The notes: a model not told the origin generated them from the sequence alone. 64,000 bases of DNA from Branchiostoma floridae (GCF_000003815.2 NC_049985.1:5087502-5151501); one strand, 5' to 3'. Counted from the stretch's first letter, positions 42,301 through 55,600 are shown. Translations and numbers: made by a program.

Positions 42301-44094
42301 TGCTTAGACAAGTAAACAAAATGTTGATCATGATCATTGTAAAGACATGTACAGTTAACGGTTGCACCATGTATAGCGAGATGGAAACTTGTTGTGTTAG
42401 AAATTCCATCAGCTAGACTTCATCACCTTTTAAAAAGTTTTAAACATTGGTGTAAACCCAATGCTCCATTTTTGTTGCACATATAAGTTCAGTCTTAAAT
42501 GTGTTGAGTGTCATTTATTATGTAATAATGACATTCTCTATCAATGGCACTAATTATATTGTATTGCATGCACATTTGTACATTGAGGGTAAATTCAGAG
42601 TGGGAGAAAAAGAAATTTCATTATCTCTACATATTCATATGTTCCTTATAGATTACAAAAAATGTATATCTAATAAATGAACAATGTAACACAAAATAGA
42701 AGTATATAGAGAGAAGAAGCTAGAAGCCAGTAGTGATTTAACTATTGTTGCCATGATACTGTATTACAGTAACTGTAACATTGAGAATGGTAGCTGTCAT
42801 GATACGCTGCTGTATTTTTGAAAGGAACTCAAGTCCAAGATGACGATACAAGAACATAAATGTTGAAAGCCATTATAAGATGTTATTTTCTGGAGATGAG
42901 AATGGTAAATTGTATTAGAGCAAAATAGAATAGGTTGTGAGGATGGTCCACAGTAATGCAGGGTGCATTGAAGTAGATGCTGAAAGAAAGTGAGGCGGTT
43001 TAAGTTCTGCAGTTTTTACAAGGCAACTCAATGGAAACATATGACTAAAATGTGGTATGATATGAGAAACGTTATATTGATGCAGGGCGGGAAAGAAGCC
43101 AGCTACTTTTGGTATATATTTACTTAGGATAGAGAAAGCTATCCTTGTTTATGTCACATCTACATGTTTAAGATAACCAAAAAAACTCTTCAGAATACAA
43201 TTAAAATGTGCAATATTAACCCAACTTTCCTGGTAGGTGCCACTACTGAGGGGAAAGGAGGAAAAGAGCAGTAAGATATGGTGGATGTTAAAGGTTATGG
43301 ATAAACACTGCAGATGTATATTATGTCCAGCTATACCCATGTAATAATGGTGATGTACGAAAGCAAATTAAATGTTGAAGTGAAATGGTGGTGATGGTGG
43401 TGTGTCTGTGTCACTGTTAACGTTAGGGTTATACTAATTGTGATTAGGCAGTTGTGATTAGGCAATCTCTGATTTGTACATGGCTAAACGGCATAGGACT
43501 AAATATATCAATTAGACTGATACTGATAGAAAGAGGCCATATAAAGCCAGCCCCTTTTCTTCAATACAGAATATGGACTTTCTCCTCGTGTCGGCTTTCG
43601 ATGCCCATTTTCACCTGGTGCCCTGCGGATGCCATCTGAACTGCAGCAAACCCCACCTGCTGCTGCAACTGTACTAAAGGCTTAATTTAAAATCCACCGG
43701 TGAGGCAAACATAATTGTCCAATTCGTATAATCTGAGGCCTGATGTATTTATTTCTTCGCCACACAGTACTATTGTTGTTGCGGTCGTGCACAGAATAAT
43801 TTCTACTACTTTACAAGGATTTTTTCGCACCATTTTTATACCCGAACAACTCTGGAGTCGCAAATAGATACTGTTCAGTACAAGCGGCAGGACTGGCTAG
43901 AAGGGTGCACGGGGTTAGGGGCGTTTCCCGAATAGCGCAGAATGAGCCTTAGGTGTTTGACCCTTGCAGGGCATCTGCCTAACCTTGAAAACATTAAAAC
44001 ATCAACAAACCTTAATCAACAAAACATGCGTCCAAAAACATAAATGAGGACGAAAGTCATAAAGAGACAACGATGCAGTTTGTAAATTTCTAAA
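39306..44094. other. 3' UTR of FRMPD and intergenic DNA
   Basis: No exon, RNA gene or clear transposon recognised. Two AATAAA hexamers lie at 41839-41844 and 41858-41863, the closest pair to a polyadenylation signal. The sequence is AT-rich with no long open frame. A 13-bp motif repeated at 41765-41835 (CCAATCA-containing units) looks like a short local tandem. Confidence 0.45.
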
Positions 44095-44300
44095 GGGACT
44101 ATCTCATTGAAGCTGTATACGTGATTTGACTGTAAGCTTAACGAATTTCAACGATAAAATTATTACAATTTGTGCGTCTTTTAGTCATATTTCTACGTTT
44201 TGCACGATATTCCCATTATAAAGTCAAGGATAACACAAATTCAATTTAGAACTTCATGACGACGCCACCGTACGGCAGTCCAGTGAGATACCCTTAAGGT
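44095..44300. mobile_element. MITE with ACTATCTCATTG / CAGTGAGATACCC ends
   Basis: GGGACTATCTCATTGAAGC at the left is roughly inverted relative to GTCCAGTGAGATACCCTTAA at the right. It is related to 31037-31295. It lies 160 bp upstream of the start codon of the VioB-like gene, so it may overlap its promoter or 5' UTR. Confidence 0.45.
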
Positions 44301-44462
44301 GCTCGTGATCTGCAAAATTTGAAGCAGCCAGCTATATTTGTCCTTAACGCCTGTAGCACCACCATGTCTGACCAGTTTTACCAGTACGGGATGATTTTGT
44401 ACTGCTGTACTCTTCTGTCAAACGTTTTGTTGAAAGTTTAAAATCTAAGCCATTGGTACACA

Positions 44463-47400
44463 ATGTCTTTCTCTAGTATCGTTAGTCTTGGACTTATTCT
44501 GACCGCTGTTGTTACAACCTGTGGCGGCCAAGGTGGCACATCAACTTCAGGTACTACTAGGACAAAATTATTTTCTCTGTAGCTAGGTCTCAGATTCAAT
44601 GGGCTATCATAGTCGTCGGTGTTAAGCCCAGAACGCAGAGGTCCTGGGTTCGAATCTTGTCATGCTACCGGTCTTATGCCCTTGGGAAAGGCACTTTACA
44701 CAACTTTTCTAGCTTCACCCAGGTGTTAAATGAGTACCTGACTTCGGTTGGGGAAGTAAAAGTCAAAGGAAGGAGAGAGATGGGCTCCACCTACCAATAC
44801 CGTGCCCTAGACACAGTGGATACCAATCTACTGCTAAAACGGCCATAAAAGGGCCATAGGACTACCTTTACCATAGTCGTCGTACGTGGGCACGAAGCCA
44901 GCAAACCAATGGCATTCTTGCGGGCAGTCGTCGACGTGTCGTGCGAAATCTAACTGTCTTGTGACAGAAGTAGCTGTGACAGTGGTAGATCCTTGTCGAC
45001 GCTTGGTTCTGTCTGCCCTGAAAATCTTGCGGCAAAAAATTACTCGCACCACAAATATGATTGTTTACACGTTAATGAGCATTGGCTTCACGCATCTTGG
45101 ATTTGGCTTATTCAAACCTCTAGCTTTCCCCACCTCCAATTCGGTGTTGTTGTCTCACGTTCATAATGTCGGGCCTAAGTACTGCATTTACCTAGCTCTT
45201 AAAATTCTTGATTTGGAACTGAGATACTTGTGATTTTATTAGTACTGGTACTCATATTCTGGGCAGGGCATTAAAGATAAACAAGCCCTCCCTACCATAC
45301 GGCAGGGGCATTAGTGCCCTTTGAAATGGGTGTAACTATCAAAAGGTTGGCTTCGTGCAGGTGAATTTAACGCTTGAATAACCCGAGTAGCATATTGTTT
45401 TCATGCAGAAACAATCTTAGAGTGATTTCGTACAATGTAACTTAAACAAAATACAAATACCCAATTCCAGACACTTCTGAAGATGCCTGCCTAAACGACG
45501 ATGGTGTCCCATGGAACGATGAAGTCAAACTTACAGGTCAGCTGCCTTTTGTTGCTTTGGATGTTACCCGCGGTCACTTCTTGACAACTTTTGATGAATG
45601 AATGGAACAATTAGATATTGTGCGCCTTGCTCTAAGCTTGAATAGTAAGTCAACTGTTAAAGAGTGGTACTTGGGGCAATCTAAATTTATCTATAGTGTA
45701 TCTCTCTCACCAAGGACACTATATAATGACTTTGCTCTCTCTCTCCCTCCCTCCCTCCCTCTGTGTGCATGTGTTTGTATGTGTGTGTGTGTCTTTGGAA
45801 GGTATGGCATTCAGTGCAGTTTGGAAATCTTATGTTATGACCTGTATGTGAGAGTTAAACTTACGTAAGACAGTACACGTTTGCCCTTTGGCAATTTTTG
45901 TAGTGCGCCTATCAATGGCTGTGGTTCAGGCCGACTAGTCAGTAAACAAGCCATTGTCACTGTGCTTAGATATACTGTTGATAGCTAATGTCTGAAACTT
46001 AATTCTTTTCTCATTGTTAACTTTTTCAAGTTCATGTATATAAGTATATGTCTTCTGCGCGTGCATTGATTTACGCCTGATTTCGAAAAAAAAGAAGAAC
46101 TTCTGTCCAGATTTGCCTGGTATTTCTAGTTTCTAAATTTCTCTAAATTTACAAGATCCGTCTTTTTTTTTTTTGCTCACCCTATTTTTTTCGCGCGTTC
46201 GCATTACATCTGGAGTCGATTAGATTTGAAGATGATGTCATTCGTAACATGTACTTACTGTGGCCTGTGTTTCAATCAAAATAAGACAAAGTACAGTAGG
46301 GTCAAAACACATAGCCTAAAGCAACAGCGGACTAGAACGTAGTGTTCGCGTACACTTCGCTTACATTGGTGTCTGAGAAGTCCTTTGTCTTACTCTCTTG
46401 CAGATATCCCTCGTTTGCACTTTACCGGTAAGTTTCTCGCCGACGTCTCAACGTTTAACAACAACCCAGTAAATTTCAACATCACGACATTTAAAGTTGA
46501 CACGGATCCTCGATTTAACATACGCGGCAGTGGCGCATTCAGGCTGTTTGAATGCGCCGTCACCCGAGTCTGTCTTGCAAACGGAACGTGTGTGGATGAT
46601 GATCCAATTGTTGGTTGGGTCATCACAGGTGAGCTTATCTTCATCATTTGTCTGCTGTCCTTGCTGCATTGAATTGTACATTCGGGTCTTTCAACTTCCA
46701 CAATGTAAAAAGGACTAATTTACCCTAATCGTTGTAGATGATTGATCTCTACACACCAATTTCTTTGATCTCGCACACACTCTATAAAAGCTACTCGAAG
46801 CCATAATGGGCTTTTCCCAAATATTCAAATGCACAGCCACAGTCTTTATTATAATACTTAAAGTGTTGTATCCACAATTTCGGACACATGACTTAATGAA
46901 CACGAGACTGAAGCAGTAGATCAAGTTTGCATGGCAGCTTGTGGCGTCCTCCGTCCCTGTTCAGGATGGTTGTCATATATATGATAACTGTTGCTGTTCT
47001 GCGGTCAAGCTATAGTTCAAGTAACGTACTGTAAATCGAATGTCATCTAGACCATCCAGAACGGTTTTTGGTTCCATATGTCCCGCAGGATCTGATGGGA
47101 CTGTAGCAGCCAAGTTGGTTGACCTCGATCCATATCAGCAAATTCAGTCTCAGATTTGGGGACTTCGTGTCGGAGTCAACGGAACATTCCAAGGGGACTT
47201 CGAGGTCAGATCCTTTAATGGAGGTCCACGTACGGCATGTAGTCGGTGCAAAAACGACAGATCGTACTCGGCTTACTACCTTTCAAGGCTCATCAACGTA
47301 AACTGGATCGAAGGACAGTACTTCAAAAACTCCACGTTTCTCAAGGATGTGATGGCTCTGCGTTGCAAGAAAGGATTTCAAATGTATATAAAACTTAACT

Positions 47401-49823
47401 TGCGTCTAATGACAGTAAACCAGTCCTCCCCAAACTTTCCATTCGGAAGAGTATTCGGTACCATATTTGCTGCGGTAGAAGAGCCCCCTGTTCCTCAAGG
47501 CCCGTACAAGAGGATGCTCTGGGGCAAAGACAAAGGAACAGACAAACTCTATAATGCACCTTTTTACGTCGATACACAGAGGAAGACAGTTGTTGTGGAC
47601 TTTGCTAACAGCGTAGATACCGACCCTCATGGAAATGTTATCAACATAACTGGACACCTCTACCTGATCCAGTGCAACCACACCCAATGTAACACCTGCC
47701 AGGCGTTGTATTCAGACAGGTTGAATATTGGAGAAATCCACTACTTCACGGAAAGCTGGTTAAATCAAACTGGGGGCGTGGTCGAGTTTTCATTGTCCAA
47801 TACGGTGACGGAAGACGTTTTTTCCACACCTTTGGCAGTGATGGAGCAAATCAACGAGACTTCCTGCGAGGTGTTGCTGCAAGAAAGAATTGACGGGGTG
47901 TTTGTCAATTCGGTTGACGAACCCGTTTTTCGGAAAGATCCGGGAGAAACCTGGTCGTTGACACTCCGTGCATTTCAGTTTGGAAAACCAATTGAAGGCG
48001 CTAATCTTGAACTAGCTCCTCTTAATTGGACTGGCACAGGTTCTCCACAAGACGCTCTGCTTATCTCCCCTGCAACCACCGACGCCAACGGCACAGCTCG
48101 AATTAACTTTACCTCTCAAGATCCCGGAGAACCGAGGGCAGATCAGCAACTGGATGGACAGGTTTACGTTTACAACCTGAGTGTTTCCTTGGCCCAAGGC
48201 CAAGATAGCTTCTATGCCGAGAATTTCATGAGCTCGGTCCATCTTTATTCTGATTATAAGCTTTTGGGAAAGCCTACATGGTACAAAGACATCTACCCAA
48301 TCTTCCAGCAATATGCCAACCTGTATCCAGTCATGAAGCCCATACTCGACCTAGCAAGCTATGAAGATGTTACAAAAAAGGTTAACCGTCGAATGCTGAA
48401 ATACGCGTTGGAGCTACCTATGGAACATCCTAACTATATGCCTGTGACCCGGGATTTGTCGCCAAAGAAGAAAAAGATGATCCTCTCCTGGCTCGACGAC
48501 AACGACAACAATGAACATCGGTCTCCCCTGGGGAAAGTCGACATCAGTTTAACCGACTTAAAAACTGCCTTACAGACGGCCATACAGTTGGAGCTGGCAA
48601 CCATTCCTCCCTATCTTAGCGCAATTTTCTCCATAAAGGAAGGATGCAACGAAGAGGTCACTGCTTTGATCAATGGGGTAGTGGTGGAAGAGATGCAACA
48701 CTTGACCCTGGTGGCAAACGTACTGAACGCTATCGGCGGGACTCCCGTGCTTAACACACAGAATGTTGCACCCTCCTATCCATCCTCACTTCCAGGAGGT
48801 GCAAACCCCGACCTGACAGTTACCCTAGGAAGATGCTCCCTTGACCGCATCCGGAACGTGTTTCAAAAAATCGAAACGCCGGAGTGTAGTCTGTCAACTG
48901 GACCAGTGACGGCACTGTTTCGCCACAGAAAATTCAACACCGACGAGGACTTTACCGACAAAGGCTTGAAAGAATTGAACGACAAATGCAACGAAGCCCG
49001 TTCACAGGAAACTCCACAGACCATTGGGGCGATTTACATCCATCAAATCCTGTGTCCCATGCTGAAACTAGAACGCCAAGCCAACAAAAAGGGGGCAACT
49101 ATATTCGTTGGAAATGAGAATAGGCAACTTACAAAAGAGCAGTGGTATGGCAGCTCTACTGATACTCCCTTTGCAGTAAGAGATATCACAACTGCAATCA
49201 AAGCTATAGCATACATAGTAATGGAAGGTGAGGGGAGTGATCCTTGTAACCCATTTGACCAGTACGGTGAACTGTCCCATTATTTCAAGTTTGCGGAAAT
49301 TGCGCACGGAAGGCGGCTGGTGAGGACGGACAACAGCGCATGCTTAAGCGACCAGACCTCGACACCGGAACCTACCACCGATCGGCCAAGTGGTGAGGAG
49401 GTTTCCAGTGACGAATGTTACCGCACAACCCTCCCGACTATGTTCGACGACCACGTGAAGTTTCGTCCATGTAAAGAAGACATTAAGTGCAGCACAAGCT
49501 TTCACTTTATCGGCCCGACGATTCCGTTCTATGAGGATAGTGTATGGCCCACCGTAGCCGACCCGACGAGCGATATGTACCCACCTCATTCCAAGGCCCG
49601 AAAATACTCCGACATCTTTAACAAAGTGTACACTGATCTACTGAGATGCCTGCACGAGACCTTCAACGGTCGCACTGATAGAATGGGCGACTGCATGGGC
49701 ATGATGAAGTCGTTGAAGGTATGGGCTGACAAGCTCGTGCGCACGCCGATTCACCGCGATGGAGATCCTAACATCGGTCCGAATGCGGCACCAACCTTTC
49801 AGTTTGGCGAAACAAACATGTAA
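44463..49823 (+). CDS. Secreted VioB/RebD-like protein with ferritin-like domain (1037 aa)
   Basis: Exons 44463-44550, 45471-45536, 46404-46628 and 47089-49823 join in frame to 3114 nt including the TAA stop. Exon 1 encodes a signal peptide (MSFSSIVSLGLILTAVVTTC). Exon 3 opens the VioB-type N-terminal domain with PRLHFTGKFLADVSTFNNNP and GSGAFRLFECAVTRV. The last exon carries the rest, including a ferritin-like domain (about residues 611-810) and a C-terminal segment with FIGPTIPFYEDSVWP and a FNG motif. Length and order match bacterial VioB and RebD (about 1000 residues), which couple two tryptophan-derived imines in violacein and rebeccamycin synthesis. About 13 Asn-X-Ser/Thr sequons fit an extracellular protein. 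The substrate here is unknown; no VioA, VioC or VioE partner is visible. Introns and a SINE in intron 1 argue against bacterial contamination. The phase-1 exon borders are consistent throughout. Confidence 0.88.
44602..44880 (+). mobile_element. tRNA-derived SINE in intron 1 of the VioB-like gene
   Basis: The head has GGTCCTGGGTTCGAATCTTG (B box). The body has CCCTTGGGAAAGGCACTTTA and GAGTACCTGACTTCGGTTGG. The tail has GTGCCCTAGACACAGTGGAT and GGACTACCTTTACC. A truncated copy of the 3' half is at 56440-56575. Confidence 0.75.
45537..46403. other. Intron 2 of the VioB-like gene
   Basis: Contains a CT/CCTC then GTGT microsatellite at about 45736-45793. A T-rich stretch lies at 46160-46195. No other feature. 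Confidence 0.6.
46629..47088. other. Intron 3 of the VioB-like gene
   Basis: GTGAGC donor and TGTCCCGCAG acceptor. No repeat recognised. The ATG at 47040 lies in this intron and is not the start, because upstream exons with a signal peptide and the conserved N-terminus join in phase. Confidence 0.65.
48540..49330 (+). CDS. Ferritin-like (VioB C-terminal type) domain segment
   Basis: The first helix reads LKTALQTAIQLELATIPPYL (Glu at about 628). The second has VVVEEMQHLTLVANVLNAIG with the Glu-Met-Gln-His metal-binding pattern (Glu661, His664). The third region is TIGAIYIHQI, and the fourth LSHYFKFAEIAHGRRL with a further Glu and His. The typical four-helix ligand set is therefore largely present. 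Residue numbers follow my exon model. Metal or haem binding is not shown by sequence alone. Confidence 0.82.
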
Positions 49824-50221
49824 GAAGTCCCTTACAAACCTACAGCAAGATGAAAAAGAACTAGAGAGGCCGACATTTGCTTATGAGCAAATACAGCATA
49901 TTTCAATCCATCCATCCCAATGTAAAAATGAACTGTTCCATATCAACCTTTTGCAGAAATTGACCTCTCCCGGAACACCCCTATCCATGTAAAAATGAAC
50001 TGGTCTATATGACCAATTTTCTATTCCTAGTGCTAAAGCCACCCATATACTAAATTCCAGATCAGTAGGCTTTTTCATGACACAGGAACCTAAAATCTAC
50101 ATTTTTGGTCAAAAATGGCAAAAAAGCCCCAAAAGACCAGAAATTGCTTACCTTACCGTATATTGCACTGTCTGCCATCGAAAATGAACATCTAGACCGG
50201 ATTTCCTGTCTTGCCCTGATT

Positions 50222-50626
50222 AATAAAATCATCAGTAAGACATTATGAAAAGATGCCACTTATGCTTTATGCGTAATGTGTAGTCAATGTCTTCCCGTCA
50301 AAGTCTCCGTCTATGCTAGTGCATGTGAATTTTGTTACTCTTTGTCTTAATTTCCATTCAGCCCTTTATCCGATGAGATAAGCAGATAGGAAAATATGGT
50401 GTGTAGTTACATTGTGGGGATACAAGATATGAATATTTGGTGTGTACTTACATTTAAGATTTAACAGGCAGTGTTTTTTTCAATAATACGTTAGACCTAG
50501 AGGTGTTTAAAATACTTACAGTAATTCAGGCATAACTGGTGTTTAGAGTAATATGTTTACATCTGGTTAGATTTCGCCCTTCTGACAATGGCTGTATTTA
50601 CAGCCCAAATTAAAATGTTTAATAAA
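50222..50626 (+). promoter_or_regulatory. Candidate polyadenylation hexamers of the VioB-like gene
   Basis: AATAAA occurs at 50222-50227 and 50621-50626, about 400 and 800 bp after the stop codon. The second is followed by a GTG/T-rich context (GGTCAAGTGTT). Either could end the transcript. Confidence 0.35.
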
Positions 50627-52688
50627 GGTCAAGTGTTATTACGAAAATTGCAAGGGTATAGATTTAAGGAGTCTTGATGTAGTTTTTCTTTGAAAAGCTT
50701 AACATTATGTAGTCATTATTTAGCTGACTGTCATATGACGCAAAGTAATTTCGTTTAGATTTGAATTTGACTCCAGTATGTTTCAATTTCTGTGCAGTCT
50801 TTTAGAAAGCTAAGAAAAAATAGCAACTTGGTGTACAGTTATATTATGGTGGCAACACGTACACACGCAAGGTAAACACATACGTGCATACACACATACA
50901 CACACACACACAGCCACGTACACACACGCACACACACACACTTACACACACGCACACACAGACACACACACAGACACACACACAGACACACCAATACACG
51001 CGCACACTCACACACACACACACACTAATACACGCACACACACATAACGTTATAGTTAAACTTTATTATTACTCATGTAACGATACATGGTGGGGAATAA
51101 AAAGTGAGGTCACAAAAATTCTGTGTTGTCTTGTACAGTTGTTCTCTCCAATGAGGAAGGCTAGGTTTTCCTGGACATGCTGGTAATGAGCAGGACACTT
51201 GAAGTTTGAATGTTATCATTCTAGTCGAAATATGTTTAAGTAAGGAATCTCAAGTAAGGAAGGCCATCTTGAGAAAGAGAAAAACATCAGTAAACATGAG
51301 ATGTGGGAACACAGACTGTGATAATTTCGTGCATCGTCCTCGCTAGTGCAAATTGTTTAAAACTTGAGAACTTCTTGTTCCATCTTTAGTATAATAGTAC
51401 TATTACAGTATGATTGAGAATACACTAATACGTAAAAAGACTTTATCAAAACTTAGTATCATTAGTAGTTTGTTCATATTCTTGCATTTTTTTACGTAGT
51501 TCCACCTGACATGATGTAACGTTACCTACGCCCGTTGGGGTAACTTACAAAGTTATCGTTAGAATAAAGTCCCCATTTATGCATCTGTTCATTCGCCATC
51601 CTCCAAAAGAAAATTAAGACCACTAAGTGCTAATATCTCATAGTATCCTTTGATCATACTTTTCAACAAGTCATCATCAACCCCGAAACGTACAACACTT
51701 CACACAAAGATTATACCACGGGAAGTATTTGAGATGGAAGCAGGATGGTCAATGGAGAACCAAACCACATCAGTCAGACATAATCTTAGAACCATGTGGG
51801 AAAGTAGTTCAACGGCCGTGGGGTCGTTGAACTCATCTCGAACATAGTTCTAAGTTTCAAAACTAGTTCTCGAGTTGGATTTTGTTACAAATGTTTCACA
51901 CAACCGAGGAAAACAGTTTTTCAATGGGAATCGTGTAACGTTATACAGCGACGAAATGACCAATGTGTAGTGACCTACTAGCTTCATGCATGTCAAATTA
52001 TTCCACAGATTGAAGCTCTTGTTTTAGAAATATTGACATCATTTAATCGTAACGAAGAAGAAAAAGATGATGAATAGTTACATTTTCGCGAAAATGCAGA
52101 ATGTTTTCCCCGTAACGCTAGCCTGTTGTTAGCTACTCGCGCGATCTCACACAACGCTATACCATTAGGCTCGCCCTATAGTATTGTGTGCGAGTCAAAT
52201 ACAATAGCTCATATTCACAATATACAGCTAATATCCATCCTGGCAACTGAAAAAAAAGGAAGAAATAAAAGAACACACCAACAATATGTTTTCCCCGCGG
52301 GGTAAACCTAATAACCTGTTGTATTGTATCTATCAGACCTCTCCTTGGTGCTGAACACAACATCCATAACATAGCCGAACGCCGTGTGTGGCCTTTCTCG
52401 GGTTTGATACCTGTTATGAAACCGCCTGACTGCTTGAAAGGCCCGCAAATACACTGTAACACTAGATATCAAATATAGAATCCATTTACCTTACCCTTGA
52501 CCTCCCTTGACCCCGAACACTTGCTCTCGAACTCCGAAACTGTCGACCAATCAGAGGCTTACACACCGCGGAATAATGGAACAATAGAACTCTTGTGACG
52601 TCATAGTCTAGAACGTTAGAGAGTTGATAGATACACTACTTGATCATTTCAGATCGCCGAGGTGTTCGTATCGCTATCCCCAAAGATA
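50627..52688. other. Intergenic region with CA microsatellite
   Basis: 50880-51045 is an interrupted (CA)n tract with CACACACG and CACACAGA variants. Both-strand open frames through it are translations of the microsatellite. The rest, including the 5' flank of the kinase gene, shows no clear TATA box or repeat. Confidence 0.6.
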
Positions 52689-55600
52689 ATGATGTCTAAC
52701 GCAAAATTTCGATTTATTTCTACATCTGATATTAAAAACGTGCACGCGAAGACCCGCGTATGGCGTTCGAGCCATTTTTTCACGGATTGGCTCTTGTTTA
52801 GGAGCAAGAGCGGCCTGGAAGTCCGTAAGAACGGTGACCCCAGGAGCCGTGAGCCGAGAACGTGGACGTCGTATCGTCGGTTCACATCGTGGCTTTTTAC
52901 CGCCGATAAAGGAGAGGACGTGCGGTGTTTGGTGGCAGAACTTCCAGTGCCCGCGCTAGAACCAGGGCCAGAAAACACCACGCCCGAGGTGCCAGAAACC
53001 ACCACACCCGAGGTGCCAGAAACCATCACGCCCGAGGTGCCAGAAACCATCACGCCCGAGGTGCCAGAAACCACCACGCCCGAGGTGCCAGAAACCATCA
53101 CGCCCGAGGTGCCAGAAACCACCACGCCCGAGGTGCCAGAAACCACCACACCCGAGGTGCCAGAAACCATCACGCCCGAGGTGCCAGAAACCATCACGCC
53201 CGAGGTGCCAGAAACCACCACGCCCGAGGTGCCAGAAACCATCACGCCCGAGGTGCCAGAAACCATCACGCCCGAGGTGCCAGAAACCATCACACCCGAG
53301 GTGCCAGAAACCATCACACCCGAGGTGCCAGAAACCATCACACCCGAGGTGCCAGAAACCACCACGCCCGAGGTGCCAGAAACCACCACGCCCGAGGTGC
53401 CAGAAACCACCACACCCGAGGTGCCAGAAACCACCACACCCGAGGTGCCAGAAACCATCACACCCGAGGTGCCAGAAACCACCACACCCGAGGTGCCAGA
53501 AACCACCACACCCGAGGTGCCAGAAACCACCACGCCCGAGGTGCCAGAAACCATCACACCCGAGGTGCCAGAAACCGCCACACCCGAGGTGCCAGAAACC
53601 ACCACGCCCGAGGTGCCAGAAACCACCACACCCGAGGTGCCAGAAACCACCACGCCCGAGGTGCCAGAAACCACCACATCCGAGGCCCCAATCCAGGAGA
53701 AGTGGCCGGTCTTTCCCGGTGGGGGAGACACTGGTGGAAGTCGTCCTCAGAGCCCTGCACTGCCGTTGGGTCGCGGTGACGACATCTACCGCACTGACCT
53801 GAGTTTAGATGAGATCGACATCCCGGATAACTATCCGGAGCCGGACCAGCCACACCTGCAGGCACTGAAGCCAGAGGAAACGGACACGCCTACCCTTTCC
53901 TCCTCCTCCCAAACGTCCTCCCTTACGTGGGTGACATCAGACCTGAGTGCAGCAGGATCATTTGCAGAGTCCGGCACAGAGCCGTCTGACCACTCCAAGT
54001 CTTCCACTCCAACAGGTAAGGACTTTTCTGTTTTCCACTTTGACTGATGAACAAAACAAAACAAAAATGTTTACCGAAAAAAATTTGGACATCCTTCATT
54101 TTTTAGTATAAAAGGGTTTTTGTTCCAGTATGTTCTTTCCACTATTGACAGTATACTCCTTTCAATACTTTTTTCAACTATCGACAGAATGTTTCTGTTA
54201 ATAAAGAATTTAACTTGTGCTGTAGACAGGATGTTTCTATCAACAAGAATGTTTGTAGTTTGTACTATTCATAGAATGTTCCTGTCAATACAAAATCACT
54301 ATTGACAGGATATCCCTGTGTTGCTGTATAATGTAACTGCTGCCTAGTTCAAACTTAATGGCAAGTTGCCATAAGAATTATTTATTTGGATTCAGAAAAA
54401 CATTTTCTGCAGAAGGAATGTTGAAAAAAATGTTGTCTGCTGTTGAGTCCCTTTCCAATATGTTCCTGTGGAGTACCTTTTTGATATATCAATAGCAAGA
54501 TTTTAAACGATTCTTGTGTACTCAACAATAAGCTTATCCGGTATAACACAAAAAACTTGTAGCAAGGTATTTTGTTTGAAATTTGTTCATAGTCTGATAA
54601 ATAGTACTGTACCTTCAATTGGGATTGGTAAAATTGTCTGCTTTCAATAAGGTACAATCTATACTGTTTGCATCTTATACAATGGTTATAAAACACTATG
54701 AAATAGATTCAGATTCTTTAATTGTTTATGAAGTGTTTAAATCTCCCTTGTGGCACTACATTTTCTGCTTGCAAATTGATCATGTTGTAAAAATTGAATT
54801 GTGTATTTTGGAATACTGTGTGTGTAATACCGGTATCATCATTTATTTTCAAATCACATGTGTCAATATTTATCATGGGAGGCACCACAAGTCAGCCCTA
54901 TTTATTGCTATTGAATAGGTCATTAATTTGTTCAACAATATTTTATTGCAATATTTGTTCTGTAAGTACATCCAGTCGGGTTTTCTTTTGGCTTTTTGCT
55001 TAAGTGCCCCAGGCCTTCTTCAGCAGTCTAAGAAGTTGGAATCTTGTTGTCAAAACAGTTTTTACTGTCTTAAAAAAAGAGGGTATAACCTCTGCAAGCA
55101 CAGTTACCTATCAGTGACTACATTATCATATCCATTACAGGGCCTCCTGCTGAAAAGAAGCCATCAAAGAGTAAGTAGGACTTTATTTACTAAAGGATGG
55201 TGTTATTACTTTCAAAATCTGCCATGTAGGGGCTCTATGTATAATCAATCAAAAAGAAACTTGAAATCCTTATAGAATTATACACTGATCATCATTGGGG
55301 CCTGCTTAATGTGATGTACATGGAGACCTTAAACCACTTCTCTCTAAATGGCTGACAGATTTATGACTATTGATAAATGTTTTGATTAGGAAAAATTTGA
55401 GGAAAGAGAAGACAAATATTCTTACAGGTTGTCAATGAGTAAAAGATACCAATAGCCTAATGCAAAATGGGTGCTACCATGTACATGTATGATCCCAGCA
55501 ACTGAAGTTGACTTAAGTAATTCTGAACACTCACATAGACTTTCACACTGTCATTACTAGGTTTACCATAATTTTCACAATCATGGTTTTATCAAACAGT

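Noticed and set aside
47040-47088. ATG at 47040 as start of the VioB-like protein
   Set aside because: This stretch is intron with a clear TGTCCCGCAG acceptor. Upstream exons give a signal peptide and the conserved VioB N-terminus in phase.
44463-49823. Bacterial contamination as the source of the VioB-like gene
   Set aside because: Three GT-AG introns, a signal-peptide exon and a SINE in intron 1 place it in the host genome.
50839-51186. Open frames rich in Val/Cys or Thr/His in both orientations
   Set aside because: Translations of the interrupted (CA)n microsatellite.
52649-53731. 360-codon reverse-strand open frame of Val-Ser-Gly-Thr-Ser-Gly repeats
   Set aside because: It is the antisense reading of the 24-bp minisatellite in the kinase gene, whose forward frame joins the other kinase exons in phase.
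52925-53779. 284-codon forward frame of Arg-Gly-Ala-Arg-Asn-His-His repeats
   Set aside because: Second forward frame through the same stop-free 24-bp repeat; it does not continue into downstream exons.
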